Of a stretch of 64,000 nt of DNA, positions 1-12,961 are shown in pieces. Source of the stretch: Syngnathus acus (taxonomy: Eukaryota > Chordata > Actinopteri > Syngnathiformes > Syngnathidae); NCBI RefSeq assembly GCF_901709675.1, contig NC_051095.1, positions 11,547,956-11,611,955 of the forward strand, in the 5' to 3' direction. The position numbers and the translations under genes are program-made. The first letter of the stretch is position 1, and every line of letters starts with the position of its first letter. Under the pieces are notes generated by a model. That model saw only the letters and a program-made list of their open reading frames with translations. It was not told the origin of the DNA and did no database searches.

Positions 1-3000
1 GTCAGACGTACATGTTCACCATTAGTGTTGAATATACTTAAATTCATTCAAACCTACTCGCATATACATTTAAATGCACTTGTAAGCTAAATGCAACAAA
101 CCGTATTTTACGCATAATGCCACAGGGTGCCACAGGGCATGATTAAATTTATATTTTAACATTTGGCATACATTATACCAATACATTTGAAAATGAACAG
201 GTGAACAATTAATAAAAACGAAAAACTGAGTAATTCAAGCACATTCTGATGTGATCCTGGCCTCCCACAGCCTGTGAGCTGTGGGACCTCTATGTATTGT
301 TATTCTTAATAAATAGCATCTAAAGCTTCCCCATATTGTGGAGATTACTGCAGAGACATCACACTGTATGTGATTTTGCAATTAAGGCCAGTTTGAATTC
401 CCTGGCATGTTTGTATTGTTCACAGGTTGCACCTGCATACAAGCTCGAGTATCTATTATAAACAAAAGAGCTCGGGGAGTAAAACCTGTACCTTCCGCAG
501 TGTTTATTTACATTTACATTCAAAAATTGGTGGAGCTATTTCCTGGCTTCCACTGAGATAAGAATTCAACCACCAAACCTATTTGAATAATGCCAACATA
601 CCTGTCAGAGAGCATAAAAATGATTCACCCTAGTTGAGACAATCTTACGTCGGTGCAGTGCCCGCCATGTTTCTTTTATCTGTTTCTTTATGTTATTATT
701 TCATTATTATTTCACATTAATGCATTTCAGGGAAGTGGTCATTAAAGACCAATAAGAAACAACATGGCGCTGGTAGCGGGCATCAGGGTAGCCTCCAAGG
801 ATCACATGAGTTGCCTGTGGCCTTTCTCCAAAAAGAGCTCATCAGTTATGGGACATTTGGAAATGTAAAAGAAAATGCTGAGATTCATGAAAATAAAGTG
901 TTGCTTATGCTACATTTATGCTTCTTAGCTTTTAGAATAATAGCTGGTGGGCCTCCTCAGAAAAACACTGAGTTGTTGAAGTAGTTAAACTTTTCATTGC
1001 TGCAGTTCTTTGTTATTGAGATTGAAAACGAGTTGCTTCTGAATTGCTCTTCCCAGCTTGTTCCTATTCTGGATTGCTGTTTTTGAATAATGCTCTGCTG
1101 TTGTTTTTTTAAATGAAGCCCTTCCTGACTCCAACCCTCTTCCATTTATTTTCATTTCCCTTTTTTTTTTTTAAATCAAAAAATGGTTTCCAAACCATCA
1201 ATAGAATTCTTAATCAAAGATTAGGATTCACCGTCTTAACTTGACTTTAACCGAAATGTGACACTTGGCTCATTCAGTATGTTTCCATGACACCAGAGAA
1301 ATTTAAATGATTGCATTTTAAGTACAACGGACATATAATGCATGTAAAAACTGCGGTCTTATTTTGTAAAAAATAAATTATAAAAAAAAATAAACAAGAG
1401 ACAACAGCTTCAGTAAAGTCACTGAATACAATAGACAACAATGTTAACATCTTATAACTATCTTGTTGGTTTGACATGATGGAATAGGTCAGAACATTTT
1501 GTCAAATTGCTTTTCCAAGCTCCTGTATGGCTAAAAATTGAAAGACTCTGCATGAAAAACGGGACAAGATAAGTTCTGATAAAAGGAGTCAGTGAACTAT
1601 GGTGGTATTTTAACGATGGTAATACCAAATGCCTCAACATTTTCATAGCATTTAGGTAACATGATAACAATTTTGCCACTGCTCTGGTTTGACTTGTTTG
1701 AACAATGAAGAGTGAAAAAATGAAAGAATAAAGACTGCAGACTCATTTACATGCAGTAACAATATGAGCAATCATGCAGACTTAATTGAAGCTCCACAAG
1801 AGCACACGAAGGTTAACATTGTCATTACTGGCATATTACCGACAAACACAGCAAAGTTCCACCGATGCCATGATCAGCTGGTGTATCAATTCTAATAGAC
1901 TGTTGATTGCAAGATTTATTGTGTTAATGATAAACTTAATTATCGAGTCACCGGATTCAATCATCGTGTTGACCGACCTCGACAAGGAGACATTATCCTT
2001 TGTGCTCTCTGCATGGTGCTATGATTTATTAGCTGTGCAAGTATATATCTAGTCGACGTGTCTGTGTGAGTGTCAAAATTTCACAGATCATTTTTGCGTT
2101 CCTATCAGGAAGCCAAAGGAAGACCAATACCGTGGTATTATTTTCATTCTTTCAAATCCATTAACAAACCATAAATAACAAGGAATATTCCCATCTTGCT
2201 GCTTCAGAATCTCATGTTATGATCCTCCTGTGATGAAATTGTTTGTCCTGAAAAGCCTTTGGCATCCACAAAAACAATGTGTGCACCATGTTGGAGCACA
2301 TACAGTGCATCGGTGTGAATCCAGGCCAAAATGTGGTCAATTAAAATCAAGGATTCAGGCAAAGGTAGTTCAAGGACTTGGGTTGGCACAGATTTACCTA
2401 GACCCCAAGGCAAAAATCTGAATCCTCCATGTTTATGAATGAAAAAAGTCGAGACAGTGACTAAAACTGGTTGGAATGACTGTGTTCATCTAAACACGTA
2501 ATTACAGTAGTATTGTCAACTTAGGGCAACGTGCAGAAATGCACTGCTTGAAAAATCAATTACATTTAAACTGGTAGACGATGAATAATTATTGTGTGAG
2601 TGCAGACATTAGAGCCGTACTTCGGTAGAATGTTGGGAAACTGTACCTCCGAATGACATCAATGAGTTTTTAGCAGACAGATACAAAAAACTGTGACAAA
2701 GTTCCTGAGTCTTCACACGGATACTTTTCACCGGCATGGCAGAATTTGATATTTGCTGAAATTTGTGAGATTTATGTAAATGCCAAACATACGACGGGTC
2801 AGTTGGCAGACGAATACAACTCTATCCATTAGCAAGCCGAGACTGAAAGGCCAGGTGATGTCCAATCAATTGTCGTTTAATGAAGGAATTTACTCACAAA
2901 GCACAAAAGACGTTTAGAGAGAAGACGTGAGCAGAAGACACCGGGTGACATTAACTGTGAGGGAGCATCCAGCTGGGGCCAATTACAATGGTATAGCTCT

Positions 3001-5780
3001 TGTTATTTATTGGCACATTATGTCATTCCAACCAAAGGTCATTTTAGAACATATAAGCGATGCTAAAGCCTTTTCATAAAGCGATCTCAAAGTACTTCAG
3101 GATGACGTTGGTCATGTTGCGTGGGCTACGGAAGGTGAAATGCAAAAAGAGTGCCGTGATCTTGGCTTGACTCCAAGAGGGCAGAGGCGGCAGAGTTAGT
3201 CTGTGGAGAAAAAAGCTGCGGGGTAGCAGTGATTAATCCTTCCTTCCGTTCTGTCGCTCCGTGTTTGCAGTTATCTCCTTTGTGCTCATATTCTTTCACA
3301 AGCATTTGGGATCATGTCTCCCACCACTGACGATATTTCAGGAGGCTTTCTAGGTTTTTTTTGTTATTATTTTAATATTCTTATGCAGCGTGCTAAGCAA
3401 ATAAAAAAATCGCTCGCCATATTAGCTTTTATAATAAATAACATTGAAAAAGACGGTACAATTTAGTCAGAAAAAGTGGGTTTTTTTTTAAGATGAATTA
3501 ATAAATATTTTATAGCTCACATGTCAGCAACCAATTGGACACAAAATAGAACTTGACACACAGGTTTGCTGCATAAACAGGCTGCCTTGATTGTTTTGAC
3601 TAAGTTAGTCCAAAAATATCAGACCTGAACCATCCCACTTTTCAGTACCCATTTATTATGGCACAGATTGCAAGACTGTCGTACGATTAGATATGTTGAT
3701 AGGGGGTGGACTTCCACCAATCGAGCGCTATTCAAATGATAGTGTAGAAGGACTCAAAGCCAAGCTTATTGTTTACAGAGACCCGGAGCAACACATTACA
3801 AGGTATATTTATTTTCTTACAAATTACCCGCTATCTTGTGGGAATGGTATGCTGTCACAAAATAACCGCTAAAGTGGCAAGAAATGACAACAACAAAAGA
3901 CAGCATTTTGAGGTCACAAATGATAAGCAGAAAAATAGTTTGGGTGCCTGCGGTGTTTGCGGTGTCATCACGTGGCATAAAAAGGAGCCGTTACAGTCGT
4001 ACTTATTGCAATTCGGTTTTGCCCAAGAAACAAAAACCTGTCATGAACCGCGGACTCCCTGTGCTGTACCCTCCTCTGCATGGCATAGCTACGTGGTGGT
4101 TGTGATAGTTTGGCAGAAGTGACGAAACTGTGATATCATTTTCAGTCGACAGCAAGTGGCCAGTGAGATACCCTTGACACCCCACTAAAAAATATCTAGC
4201 ATTGTCCCTGATGGTTAGCACGCCTGTAACCTTTAGATGAACAGCATGCTAACCAAAAGAAAACAAATTATTACTCTCAGAGAACCTTTTTGGTGATACA
4301 CCTTTTCACCGATTGAACAGAGAATGGATGTTTGTGATTGGGTGTAGGTTGGTAGATGTTGAGGGATGGCGGATGTACCTTCAACCTATTAATAGCTATC
4401 TGTAAAAGCACCCATGGGAAATATCACACGCTCTGCTGGCCTTCTACACAAGGAATCCTCTGAGTGGCCCTCAAGAGATGGGCATCCCTTGTGGACACTC
4501 GGGAAACAACCCATATGATGAACATCATCACATGGTCTTGAAATGAGCACGGTTGACTGCAGTTCATTTTATCATTATTTTTACTGTAGTTGTGTGCCAA
4601 CAAGCTAAAACATTGCCAGAGACAAGGCAGAGTAATAATAGTATGTTTTTCATCACGATACTACCGGTTAGTGTTGGGGGGCTGAGGGGGGTTAAGCAAC
4701 ATACAAAATGGCAAGGGAACAAAATACGATTTTGGTCGATTGTGTGGAATTTATTTTTGATTTAACCATATGGCATGCTGACAACCAGTGATTCAATTTC
4801 ACTTAAAAAATATGAACTGTTGGGGTGGACTTGCACGTTAGCGGTGTGATGGTAGTACCTGGATAATTTGTTTCTACAAATAGATCTTTGTTTATCTATC
4901 TATGCTACAAGGTAGAAGAATAAAATGTCGTACCACTTGGAAGCAAAAGATAGAACCTGTGCATTCACAATCTGACATTCATTTTCAGGTATCATTATTC
5001 TGCTTAATTACAGATACAGCAGTTACAGCAAGTATTAGAAAAATAACTACTAAAAAGTTTCCCCGTAAATCAATCAAGGACATTAAGTTCATTCCCCGTT
5101 CCTCCACTCCTGTTCAACATATCATTCACAAATTGAAAGGACAATTCGAGGAAGATTCAGCACAAATCAAAACCGAGGAAAAAAATACTGTGAACTGTAA
5201 GCTGCTCTCAAATGATCCTCAGGACAGATAACCTAACTGGGTGGTTGCAAGTCAAGGACACCTTCATTAGCAGTCAGATCTCTCTTCATCAATGTTAGAC
5301 GTGTTGATGAGTTTGACCTAGGGCTGGTTTATGCCAATGATTTCCTTCATTTCTCAAGGAAGGCACCACCTCGTCTCAGGAGTCCAGATAGAGCGTTGCT
5401 TGATGCTTCTTCTATTATTAATACATCTAAAAGGAAAACTCTGTTTTCAGGCTTATATAGGAAGGTGAATACCCACTTGAGGTTCATTGAATAAGTAATG
5501 GCCCTCAATATCCTCACCTTGTATTTTTTGAGGGAATAAGACAATCATTCAAGTTAATAATGTAGTCATTGACTTGTGAAGCATATTTTTAAGGGGAATT
5601 TTGAAAATAATTAATTCAAGTATATGAAATGGAATTCTTGCTCTTTTGGAGGATCAAGGCTCACAAAAGAAAAACATAAACAATGATATCCCTTGCTGTG
5701 CATCTGCGCTATTGCTAAAGCATCTACGACACTCTGTTTCTTAAATTCTTTAAATATCTTCAGACAAACACATTTCAACA
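1..5780. other. Intergenic, no gene recognised
   Basis: Open frames here are at most 117 codons, overlap on both strands and lack recognisable domains. Composition is AT-rich with short poly-A/T runs. I see no transposon that I can name. Confidence 0.6.
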
Positions 5781-5850
5781 CTATACTATATATATACTAT
5801 ATATATATGCATATATATATATATGCATATATATATATACTATATATATA
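5781..5850 (+). repeat. AT-rich simple repeat with TATGCATA palindromes
   Basis: Alternating TA with two GCATATAT blocks and three ACTATATA blocks. The tract is largely self-complementary. Confidence 0.9.
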
Positions 5851-5860
5851 AACCATCTCA

Positions 5861-5976
5861 ATCAAACAAATAAGGTTGCCACTATCTTGTGGTTGAAAGT
5901 GGAATTACGCCAATGTTTTTTTAAGTACAAAAATAAAGAAATAAACCTGGAACCCGCAATAGAGGGGGAATTACTG
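5861..5976 (-). mobile_element. Possible one-ended mariner/Tigger-like fragment
   Basis: On the minus strand the segment begins CAGTAATTCCCCCTCTATTG next to a TA, similar to the CAGTAATCCCTCG ends of Tigger-like elements. The other end was not found. Confidence 0.3.
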
Positions 5977-5984
5977 TACTTGGG

Positions 5985-8495
5985 TTATGTTCCATTACAT
6001 AGTATAAAGGCAGCTTAGTGGCTACTCTATGAAACCTACATATTGAAAAAACACCTCAGTATACCAGCACTAATTCCTACCTTTTACTTACATAATATTC
6101 TCTCTAAATCTTACCTGTAAATGTAAAGCTATAGAATGAAACACCTTAGTTGTGAAGGTGCGGATTAATAACACTTTGGGCATTTTGAGAAGAGCCCATT
6201 TTGCAGTCTTGCTCAAGTATTCAGCGCTGACTCACAATAAATCATACATGTTATCACCATTGTATGGCAGCAGTCAAAGTGGCCCTGTAAAAGCTAAGTC
6301 CTGACCATCTGGCCTGTGTCCTACCTGTCAGCACAGCAGAAACCTGGGGATAACAAGGAGCAACCAGAGGGCACTGAGCCATGGACTGCCACTGTGGCTT
6401 ACACCTCGCCTGTGACTTTAACCAGGCAGGTGTACAGGTGCAGCTGCTATGTCTTGGAATGTTTCAATATTGCATGCTAATTGCCTATATTTCTCTTGTG
6501 GTACCAGCACTAACTATGATAGCCAGCATAATATGCAGCCTTTGGGCCTTTTAAAAACATCTTATCACTGTTGACAATTAGCTGGAACACATTGTACATG
6601 ATTGTATCAATATGCTTCACTAAGGCTAGATATACACCACAAGTCCAAGTGCCAAAAAAGGCTAAGAGTTGCTTGTTGACTCCCGTTACTTATATACAAT
6701 GTTTAATTTGTTTATTTAGGCATACTTTTTAAATGACACCCAACATGACTGTTTGTTTACATTTACAAATATGACTCCACATGCACAGATGCCAGAAGTT
6801 TTAAAAGCATCCAGCCGCGACATTGAAGTAAAGAGATATGAATTAATATCACAAATATCAAACATTGCATGGTTTCATTGGCCTTTGCTGACTCTCACCC
6901 CATTGATTTAAATTTGGGTAACCACCACATTATTCCACTGCCTGCTGTATTCAATGAATTAACTTTATTTCTGAGACGCCTCTGGGGTACTGTATCTAGA
7001 CCATTTTTACTGGTTTCCACTTTTGCTGTCATTTAGATTTACAGCTGAACGTGTTTCTTTGTGTTGTTTGGGCATACATGTGTGTATGAATATCAAACGA
7101 TTTATAATGTAATTTTATTATCAGTCCATGTCTTCTTCCCACAGCGCCATTCTGAGCTAAAGTGAACCGAAGTGGAACGGCAACCAGAGGTTATATTGGA
7201 AAGCAAAGGCAATTGTTTTTGTTTTGTTTTGATTTTCACTGGGCTTACAACAGCATTACAGTGTGCACTGGAATGTTATTTAAAGAGCAGTGCAAGTTTT
7301 CAAAACTAATCTTGCATACACATAACTATTGCTATTGTGAGTAATGCGAAACCAGGATTCTTTTCTTATTTACTAATATCAATTTTAGTCTGACATGATA
7401 CTCTGTAAGTGCTTGGAGAGAAATATTTCATTCTGGACATTCTTTATAGCGTCGTATTGAGTATTGCATAACATCTTTCATTAATTTGGAAAGGACGCAT
7501 GCTAATTGTAACAGCCTTTTTTATGATAACCTGAAAGTCACCAAATGTTCACTTTGGCCTTCAAAAAAGGACATTGGCGTTCATTCTAACGAAAACAGAA
7601 AAATGTTAACACAGCACATATCTAATCACCTTCACGCCTTTGAGTGAAAAGTCAAGTTGAGTTGCATGCCATCAGTGTCATCACTGTGTGATATGTTTTT
7701 TAAACGTCACTACACTGAATAACAGGTCATAATGCCTTAACTTCTTCCTATTGTGGTCCAATACATTTTTGCTACATTCTGAATTATCATGGTAAAAAAG
7801 CGATTAAAATGCAAAATAGTGAAAATCTAATCATGGACGTGTGAGGCAATGTAGACGTGTCAGGAGTATTATATCCACATTAAGTAGGTGACAGTCCACG
7901 GGTCGCAAGTCAAAATCTCAATGATTCAGACCACTATCACATTCTTTCCCTTCTCTCATTCATTCTCTATTTTCAGAAATATGTTGAAACAATAAATGGA
8001 TGAAGATCTCCATGCCTAAAAGGCTGCAGTTGTGCACACAGATAATGTTTTCTTACTTCTGGTCAATATATACTTAATATAGCATGAAATTATAGTTCAT
8101 TCAAGATGACAAGAAAGTGCTTGTCATCATTTTTGAATCCCATTTTACACACTTGGCTGTGTTTGTTTGAGCTGTCACAAGTCATTAGGCTCTCTATAAC
8201 CACTTGACCGTACACACTAAAGGAAATGTATTAACGCACAACAAAAAGTTGCGATCGTATCATTTAGTAAAATGGCTATATTTAGACTAGATTTTCTCAG
8301 TTATACGATGCTTGGTCAAATTGGTATTAGGCTGTATTCACGCTTCTGGCCTACTCGCCTAATTCCAGTTGACTTCCTTCATTTAATATAGATGCGTACT
8401 GAAGCAACCAACAATGACACAATGTAAGATCAACAATACGCATATTAAATGTTAGACCATTTAGCTGACTCCCAAATCATGGATTTAAATGCATG
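5985..8495. other. Intergenic, no gene recognised
   Basis: Only frames of about 60 codons occur. Nothing recognisable as an RNA gene or repeat. Confidence 0.6.
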
Positions 8496-8497
8496 TA

Positions 8498-8520
8498 CCG
8501 TATTTTCCGGACTATAAATC
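8498..8520 (+). repeat. Left terminal inverted repeat
   Basis: CCGTATTTTCCGGACTATAA pairs with 9121-9143. Confidence 0.8.
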
Positions 8521-8720
8521 ACAGTTTTTTTCATAGTTTGGCTGGGGGTGCGACTTATACTCAAGAGCAACTTGTTTGTGAAATTATCAACACATTATTA
8601 TATCATTTCACATGTTATTTACACACTAAACTGCATGAGGGCACTCTAGACCTGTGGAATAATTGGAACTGCATCTGACGATGAGTCTGGTGTAAGCTAC
8701 GTAGAAGAGGAAGGCTGCAT

Positions 8721-8801
8721 CTTCTATCTCCGGAGATAGCGGAGTTGTTTAAAAGTGACACCGATGATGAAGATTTCATTGGATTTAGTGATTTGGAGTG
8801 A
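8721..8801 (+). pseudogene. Transposase C-terminal remnant inside the TIR element
   Basis: This is 26 codons and a stop: LLSPEIAELFKS followed by DTDDEDFIGFSDLE. The acidic DDEDF..F.DLE ending resembles the tails of pogo/jerky-type DDE transposases of fish as I recall them. No DNA-binding or catalytic domain remains. Upstream codons in the same frame stay open for only a few residues and then show an RRRGR stretch, and an alternative frame gives SDDESGVSYVEEE, suggesting a frameshift near 8700. Confidence 0.5.
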
Positions 8802-9120
8802 CAGGGATGGTTTGGTAAACTTGTTAGCATGTTATTTATGCTATAGTTATCTGAATAACTCTTAATATGTTACGTCAGGCACGTTCTCATTTTGTTGTTT
8901 GTCATGTAACGTTAGCATACCGTACAATTATTCAGCCTGTTGTTGTCTCTATTCTATTTTTATTTTAAATTGCCTTTTAAGATGACATGTCTGTTCTTGG
9001 TGTTGGATTTTATCAAATAAATTTCCCTAAAAAATATGACTTTTCCTCCAATGCGACTTATATATGTCTTTTTCTTGTTCATTATGCATTTTATGGCTGG
9101 TGCGACTTGTGCTTCGGCGC

Positions 9121-9143
9121 GACTTATAGTCCGGAAAATATGG
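9121..9143 (-). repeat. Right terminal inverted repeat
   Basis: Read on the minus strand it starts CCATATTTTCCGGACTATAA, differing from the left end at one of the first 20 bases. Confidence 0.8.
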
Positions 9144-9179
9144 TAAACTTGGCGTTATTTTTCAAATCGTTTCTCCCGA

Positions 9180-9431
9180 TGCAGACTCTTCATCGGTCTC
9201 CTGTGGTGAAGAAGGTGCTAAGATGAAAGTCGACCTATGGCTCCCTGGTGTGGTGTTATGGGCACGTCGCACCGGGAGCGAGAGCTGGGGAGTGCCCCAC
9301 CCATGGAAGAGCTGCTCAAAGTGGCTGGGGAGAGCCAAGTCTTGTCTTTTGTCCCTGTGACCTATCCCCAGATACTTGGAAGAAAAAGAGTTGGCTAGAC
9401 GGACAGACGGACGGACAGACGAACGGATAGA
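9180..9431 (+). mobile_element. Decayed non-LTR retrotransposon 3' end (RTE/Rex3-like), internally deleted
   Basis: The segment resembles the 3' coding end and tail of a common fish LINE. GTGGTGAAGAAGG (9203-9215) corresponds to a VVKKEL motif, the part near 9240-9300 to a GHV..PPGR-type stretch, and GTGGCTGGGGAGAG (about 9320-9333) to the EEVAGE segment close to the stop. It ends in a degenerate GACG/GACA tail that replaces the usual GATG repeat. Blocks that are far apart in an intact element are close here, so internal sequence is missing. The open frame across it is accidental. Recognition is from memory of the family consensus. Confidence 0.55.
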
Positions 9432-11311
9432 TAAATTTAAGCCGTCACTGTTATCCTGGCTATTGTTCAACATGTTTAATATTTCTATATAAGCTTTCTG
9501 AAAAATGACAATATTACATAAAGTCTTGATTTTTATCATGATTGAGTGAGCAGAAATAATTGTAGCGTAGGTTGTTTGTACTTTATGTAAGTGATCTAGC
9601 TGTATTCAATTAAATTTACAAACCAAAGTAAAAACAAATGTAACCACATTAATAAGTAATCGCAGTGTTTCATTGCCTGCTGCTCACTACCCTGAGTGTT
9701 ATTCTCTAAAGAACAATACAGATGGAGAAATGTTTTTCTCAATGGCTACAACAAACTACAGAGAACTATTCACTTAAAATATACTGTATATAAAACTACC
9801 CACTGCGTCAAGTGGATTAAAAAGCCTCGTGACTCGTCACACTATTGCTGGAAGAAATAAAAGCAACGACATCATACACCGCCATTGACGCAATGTCAGA
9901 CTCACCTCCAAACAGCCAATAAAACCTTTAGCTGATCCTTCTGCTTTTTAACATTTCGTTGAGAAACCCTATTGTTCTCTGCCAGCAGTTACAGTTTAAC
10001 GGATCAGACAGGTCGTCTTGGCCCCAGCTCAAAACTTTGGAAATATTATTTTATTGTCAATCACGCATTAATGGAACAGATGGCTCGGTCTGACATCAAA
10101 CTGCCATACGGTTCAAAAAGAGCGTTAACTGAAATGAGGGCGCATTGGGAATGAAGTGACCTGCTCCGGCATATAAGCGTCATTTAAAACTAGTATGCTG
10201 TTTTATTCCATTTAATCTGTTTGAAGCATATTTTGGCAGGCTGATCAATGTTCTCACACGGAAATAGCAACAACCTATTTGGCAGTTTTCCCTTATGGCC
10301 GTTGTAAGTCTACTATTTTGTATCTCTTTATGAAAAATGTCAGAGCACCCCGCAAATGTTCCAGGTAGTTTCCATTTGTGGTAACTTATTTGGGTTGCTT
10401 TGTGGTTTCTAATTTCACAGGCTGCATTTATTTATAACAAGCACATATTCACCTTTAAAACTGAGCCGACTGTCTTTGTCAACAAAGAAAAGAGGGTTGC
10501 TGCTCATTTGTTTTCTGAGTTGGGTCATGTGATGTCCGCAAGCTACCCTGCCATTGGTCATTATTTGAGGCCAAATCCAATACTAAGCAGAATATCATGT
10601 TTTGACTAGTGGTGCTGCATACAAAATATTATTGGAATGAAAAATGTTGACTTCCCTTTAAACTGCTGTTGGTCAGAATCATTTGTGTTTGTGATATGCT
10701 GACCACAATTGCTCAACTTTGACGCCTTTTGACTCCCGGACCTTTGTTTTGTGGATGTTTTACACTAGCTAGCTCATGCCAAGACCTTCCCGACCTGTAT
10801 ACAATAAATCATAATGCAGTGTGAATTGCCCTGTGCTGGTAAAAATGTAACTGCTAAAGTTTATTTCAGAATAGGATGAGAGCATGTGTTTTTGTATCAT
10901 ACGGCATTTTGCAGAATTGGCACGCAGAAAGGTTTTTGTGCTGCTGCTCAAATCAGTAAATCAAATCGCAATAGGTGATTACTCGTGAATTTGCCTTAGA
11001 ATTAGAAAATATTTGGTAAGCACATACCGATGCGCATGACATAACATATTAACTACACTTTCTGTCAACGCGGATTAGTTCAACCCACGTCAAACCCTAT
11101 CGGGAGGCACCATCTTTCTCTGTCTTTGATTTGTTAATCTGAGCTTTGAAGATAAACATCGGCCTTTGACAAAACAGCGGGAATTTGAGATCACGCTCTT
11201 GAACTCTTATCAGAGAAAAAAAAATGTCATCATCGATCAGACATTAATTTGAAAAACTTCACATCCCTGGCAATTACCAACAAGCATGTCCAGCATTCAC
11301 TTTGGTTGGAA
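9432..11311. other. Intergenic, no gene recognised
   Basis: This is AT-rich unique-looking sequence between two retroelements. No convincing coding frame. Confidence 0.6.
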
Positions 11312-11319
11312 TGATCTTA
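11312..11319 (+). repeat. Left target-site duplication of the LINE
   Basis: TGATCTTA lies directly before the first LINE codon and recurs at the 3' end of the tail (12724-12731). Confidence 0.6.
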
Positions 11320-12468
11320 CTTACGCCCATCGTCATGAAGTGCTTTGAGCGGCTTGTCTTGGAGCACATCCGGTCAGTTCTCCCCCCCACCATTGACCCC
11401 TTCCAGTTTGCGTACCGAGCCAAACGGTCCTCTGAGGATGCCATCTGCTCTGCCCTCCACTCGGCCCTCACCCACCTGGAGGGGAAGGACTCGTATGTGA
11501 GGTTGCTGTTTGTGGACTTCAGTTCTGCCTTCAACACCATTGTGCCGCAGCGTCTCATCAGCAAACTTGACAAGCTGGGCCTCAGTACCGGCCTCTGCAA
11601 CTGGCTACTGGACTTCCTCTGTCAGAGGCCACAGGTGGTACGTGTTGGCGACAAGATCTCCGCCAGCATCACGCTGAGCACAGGGGCCCCCCAAGGCTGC
11701 GTGCTCAGTCCGCTGCTCTTCACCCTCCTGACGCATGACTGCGCTGCCACCTGCAGCGGCAACCGCATTGTGAAGTTTGCTGACGACACGACTCTGGTGG
11801 GTCTCATCACCAAGGGAGACGAGACTCAATACAGGCTGGAGGTTGACCTTCTGACCGCGTGGTGCAGGGACAACAACCTCCTGCTGAACGTCGACAAGAC
11901 CAAGGAGATTGTCGTTGACTTCCGGAAGGGTCACGCCCAACACCTGCCGCTGACCATCGACGGTGCTGTGGTGGAGAGAGTGAGCAGCGCCAGGTTCCTG
12001 GGGGTGCACATCAGTGAGGATCTCTCCTGGTCCACCAACACCGCGTCGCTGGCGAAGAAGGCCCAGCGCCGCCTGTACTTCCTTCGGAAACTCAGGCGAG
12101 CGGGGACTCCTCCGGCCGTCATGACTACTTTTTACCGCGGCACCATTGAGAGCGTCCTCTCCAGCTGTATTGCTGTCTGGGGTGGCAGCTGCACTGACCA
12201 AGACTTGAAGGCCCTGCAGCGCATTGTGAAAACGGCTAGTAAGACTATTGGTGCTTCTCTCCCCTCCTTGAAGGACATTTACACCTCCCATCTCACCCGC
12301 AAGGCGACCAAGATTGTGAGTGATGTGAGTCACCCCGCTCACTCTTTGTTTGAACTTCTGCCCTCTGGGAGGCGGTACAGGAGCCTGCGCTCCCGCACCA
12401 CCAGACTTTCCAACAGCTTCGTACTCCAGGCTGTTAGGATCCTGAACTCGCTCCCCCTTTCAGCGTAG
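11320..12468 (+). pseudogene. LINE ORF2 C-terminal fragment (reverse transcriptase core to C-terminus)
   Basis: This is 382 codons without a stop or frameshift, starting at [12 protein letters not shown], a conserved segment at the start of the RT domain. The visible RT motifs, in order, are VDFSSAFNT (motif A, catalytic Asp), [13 protein letters not shown] (motif B), and FADDTTLVG (motif C, the catalytic Asp pair). The thumb region and the typical C-terminus [22 protein letters not shown] follow, then TAG. The open frame extends 18 bp further left, but those codons lie in the target duplication and flank and do not belong to the element. A canonical start is absent. The open frame indicates recent insertion, not a host gene. 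High GC and coding-like third positions contrast with neighbours. TLLTHDC replaces the usual LYTHDC, a small divergence. Confidence 0.9.
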
Positions 12469-12723
12469 CGTCCTGTTCTTGCTGTATGCTCACTGGCTCG
12501 GTTTTGCCCCTCATATTCAATGGGTTATTGGTCTGTTTTTATTCATCGCTCATTTTATTTTATTTATTATTTATTATTTATGGTTTGTGCCTTCTTGTTT
12601 TTGTTTTGTGTCGCCTACTGGTATGTCTCGTCACCGTGGGATGGAGGAAACGGAATTTCGGTTTCTTTGTGTGTCTTGACATATGAAGGGATTGACAATA
12701 AAGCTGACTTTGACTTTTGACTT
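11320..12723 (+). mobile_element. 5'-truncated L2/CR1-type LINE with reverse transcriptase
   Basis: A 1.4-kb GC-rich block in AT-rich surroundings encodes the C-terminal part of a non-LTR retrotransposon ORF2, followed by a ~255-bp 3' UTR. It ends in a TTTGACTTT repeat tail preceded by GACAATAAAG, typical of fish L2-like LINEs. The direct repeat TGATCTTA at 11312-11319 and 12724-12731 is a probable 8-bp target-site duplication; its first TGA could also belong to the tail. The endonuclease domain and the N-terminal half of the RT are missing, as expected from incomplete reverse transcription. The element is therefore a dead-on-arrival copy. The exact family within the L2/Rex1/CR1 group is not certain. 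Confidence 0.9.
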
Positions 12724-12731
12724 TGATCTTA
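12724..12731 (+). repeat. Right target-site duplication of the LINE
   Basis: TGATCTTA follows the TTTGACTTT tail and matches 11312-11319. Confidence 0.6.
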
Positions 12732-12961
12732 GATACAATGACACATTTCTGTGCTCAGACATTGCTGGGCTGCATCCAAGTTTACACAAATGCAAGATCA
12801 ATGTAAAAAGAAATAAAAACTGTCTAAGTTGAAGAGTTTACTAAAATAAAGATGCCAAAGTAATGAATTTGAATTATTTTTTTCAGAAAACTGCTGGAGC
12901 TCTTTAAATCACTCCAGTCTGACTCTAGAGCTATAAATCATAGACAACCGCTCACACATAC

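Larger units (their letters stand above)
8498..9143 (+). mobile_element. TA-flanked TIR DNA transposon (non-autonomous, pogo/Tigger-like)
   Basis: The 646-bp element begins CCGTATTTTCCGGACTATAA and ends with the near-perfect inverse, TTATAGTCCGGAAAATATGG. A TA dinucleotide lies on both sides (8496-8497 and 9144-9145), the target signature of the Tc1/mariner/pogo superfamily. The subterminal GGTGCGACTTATACTC-type motifs recur near both ends. Inside, 8721-8801 preserves an acidic C-terminal reading frame, so the element is an internally deleted derivative of a coding transposon. Superfamily assignment rests on the TA duplication and the acidic tail and is inference. Confidence 0.8.

Noticed and set aside
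11605-12342. 245-codon minus-strand frame opposite the LINE
   Set aside because: It is the shadow of the GC-rich reverse-transcriptase frame on the other strand.
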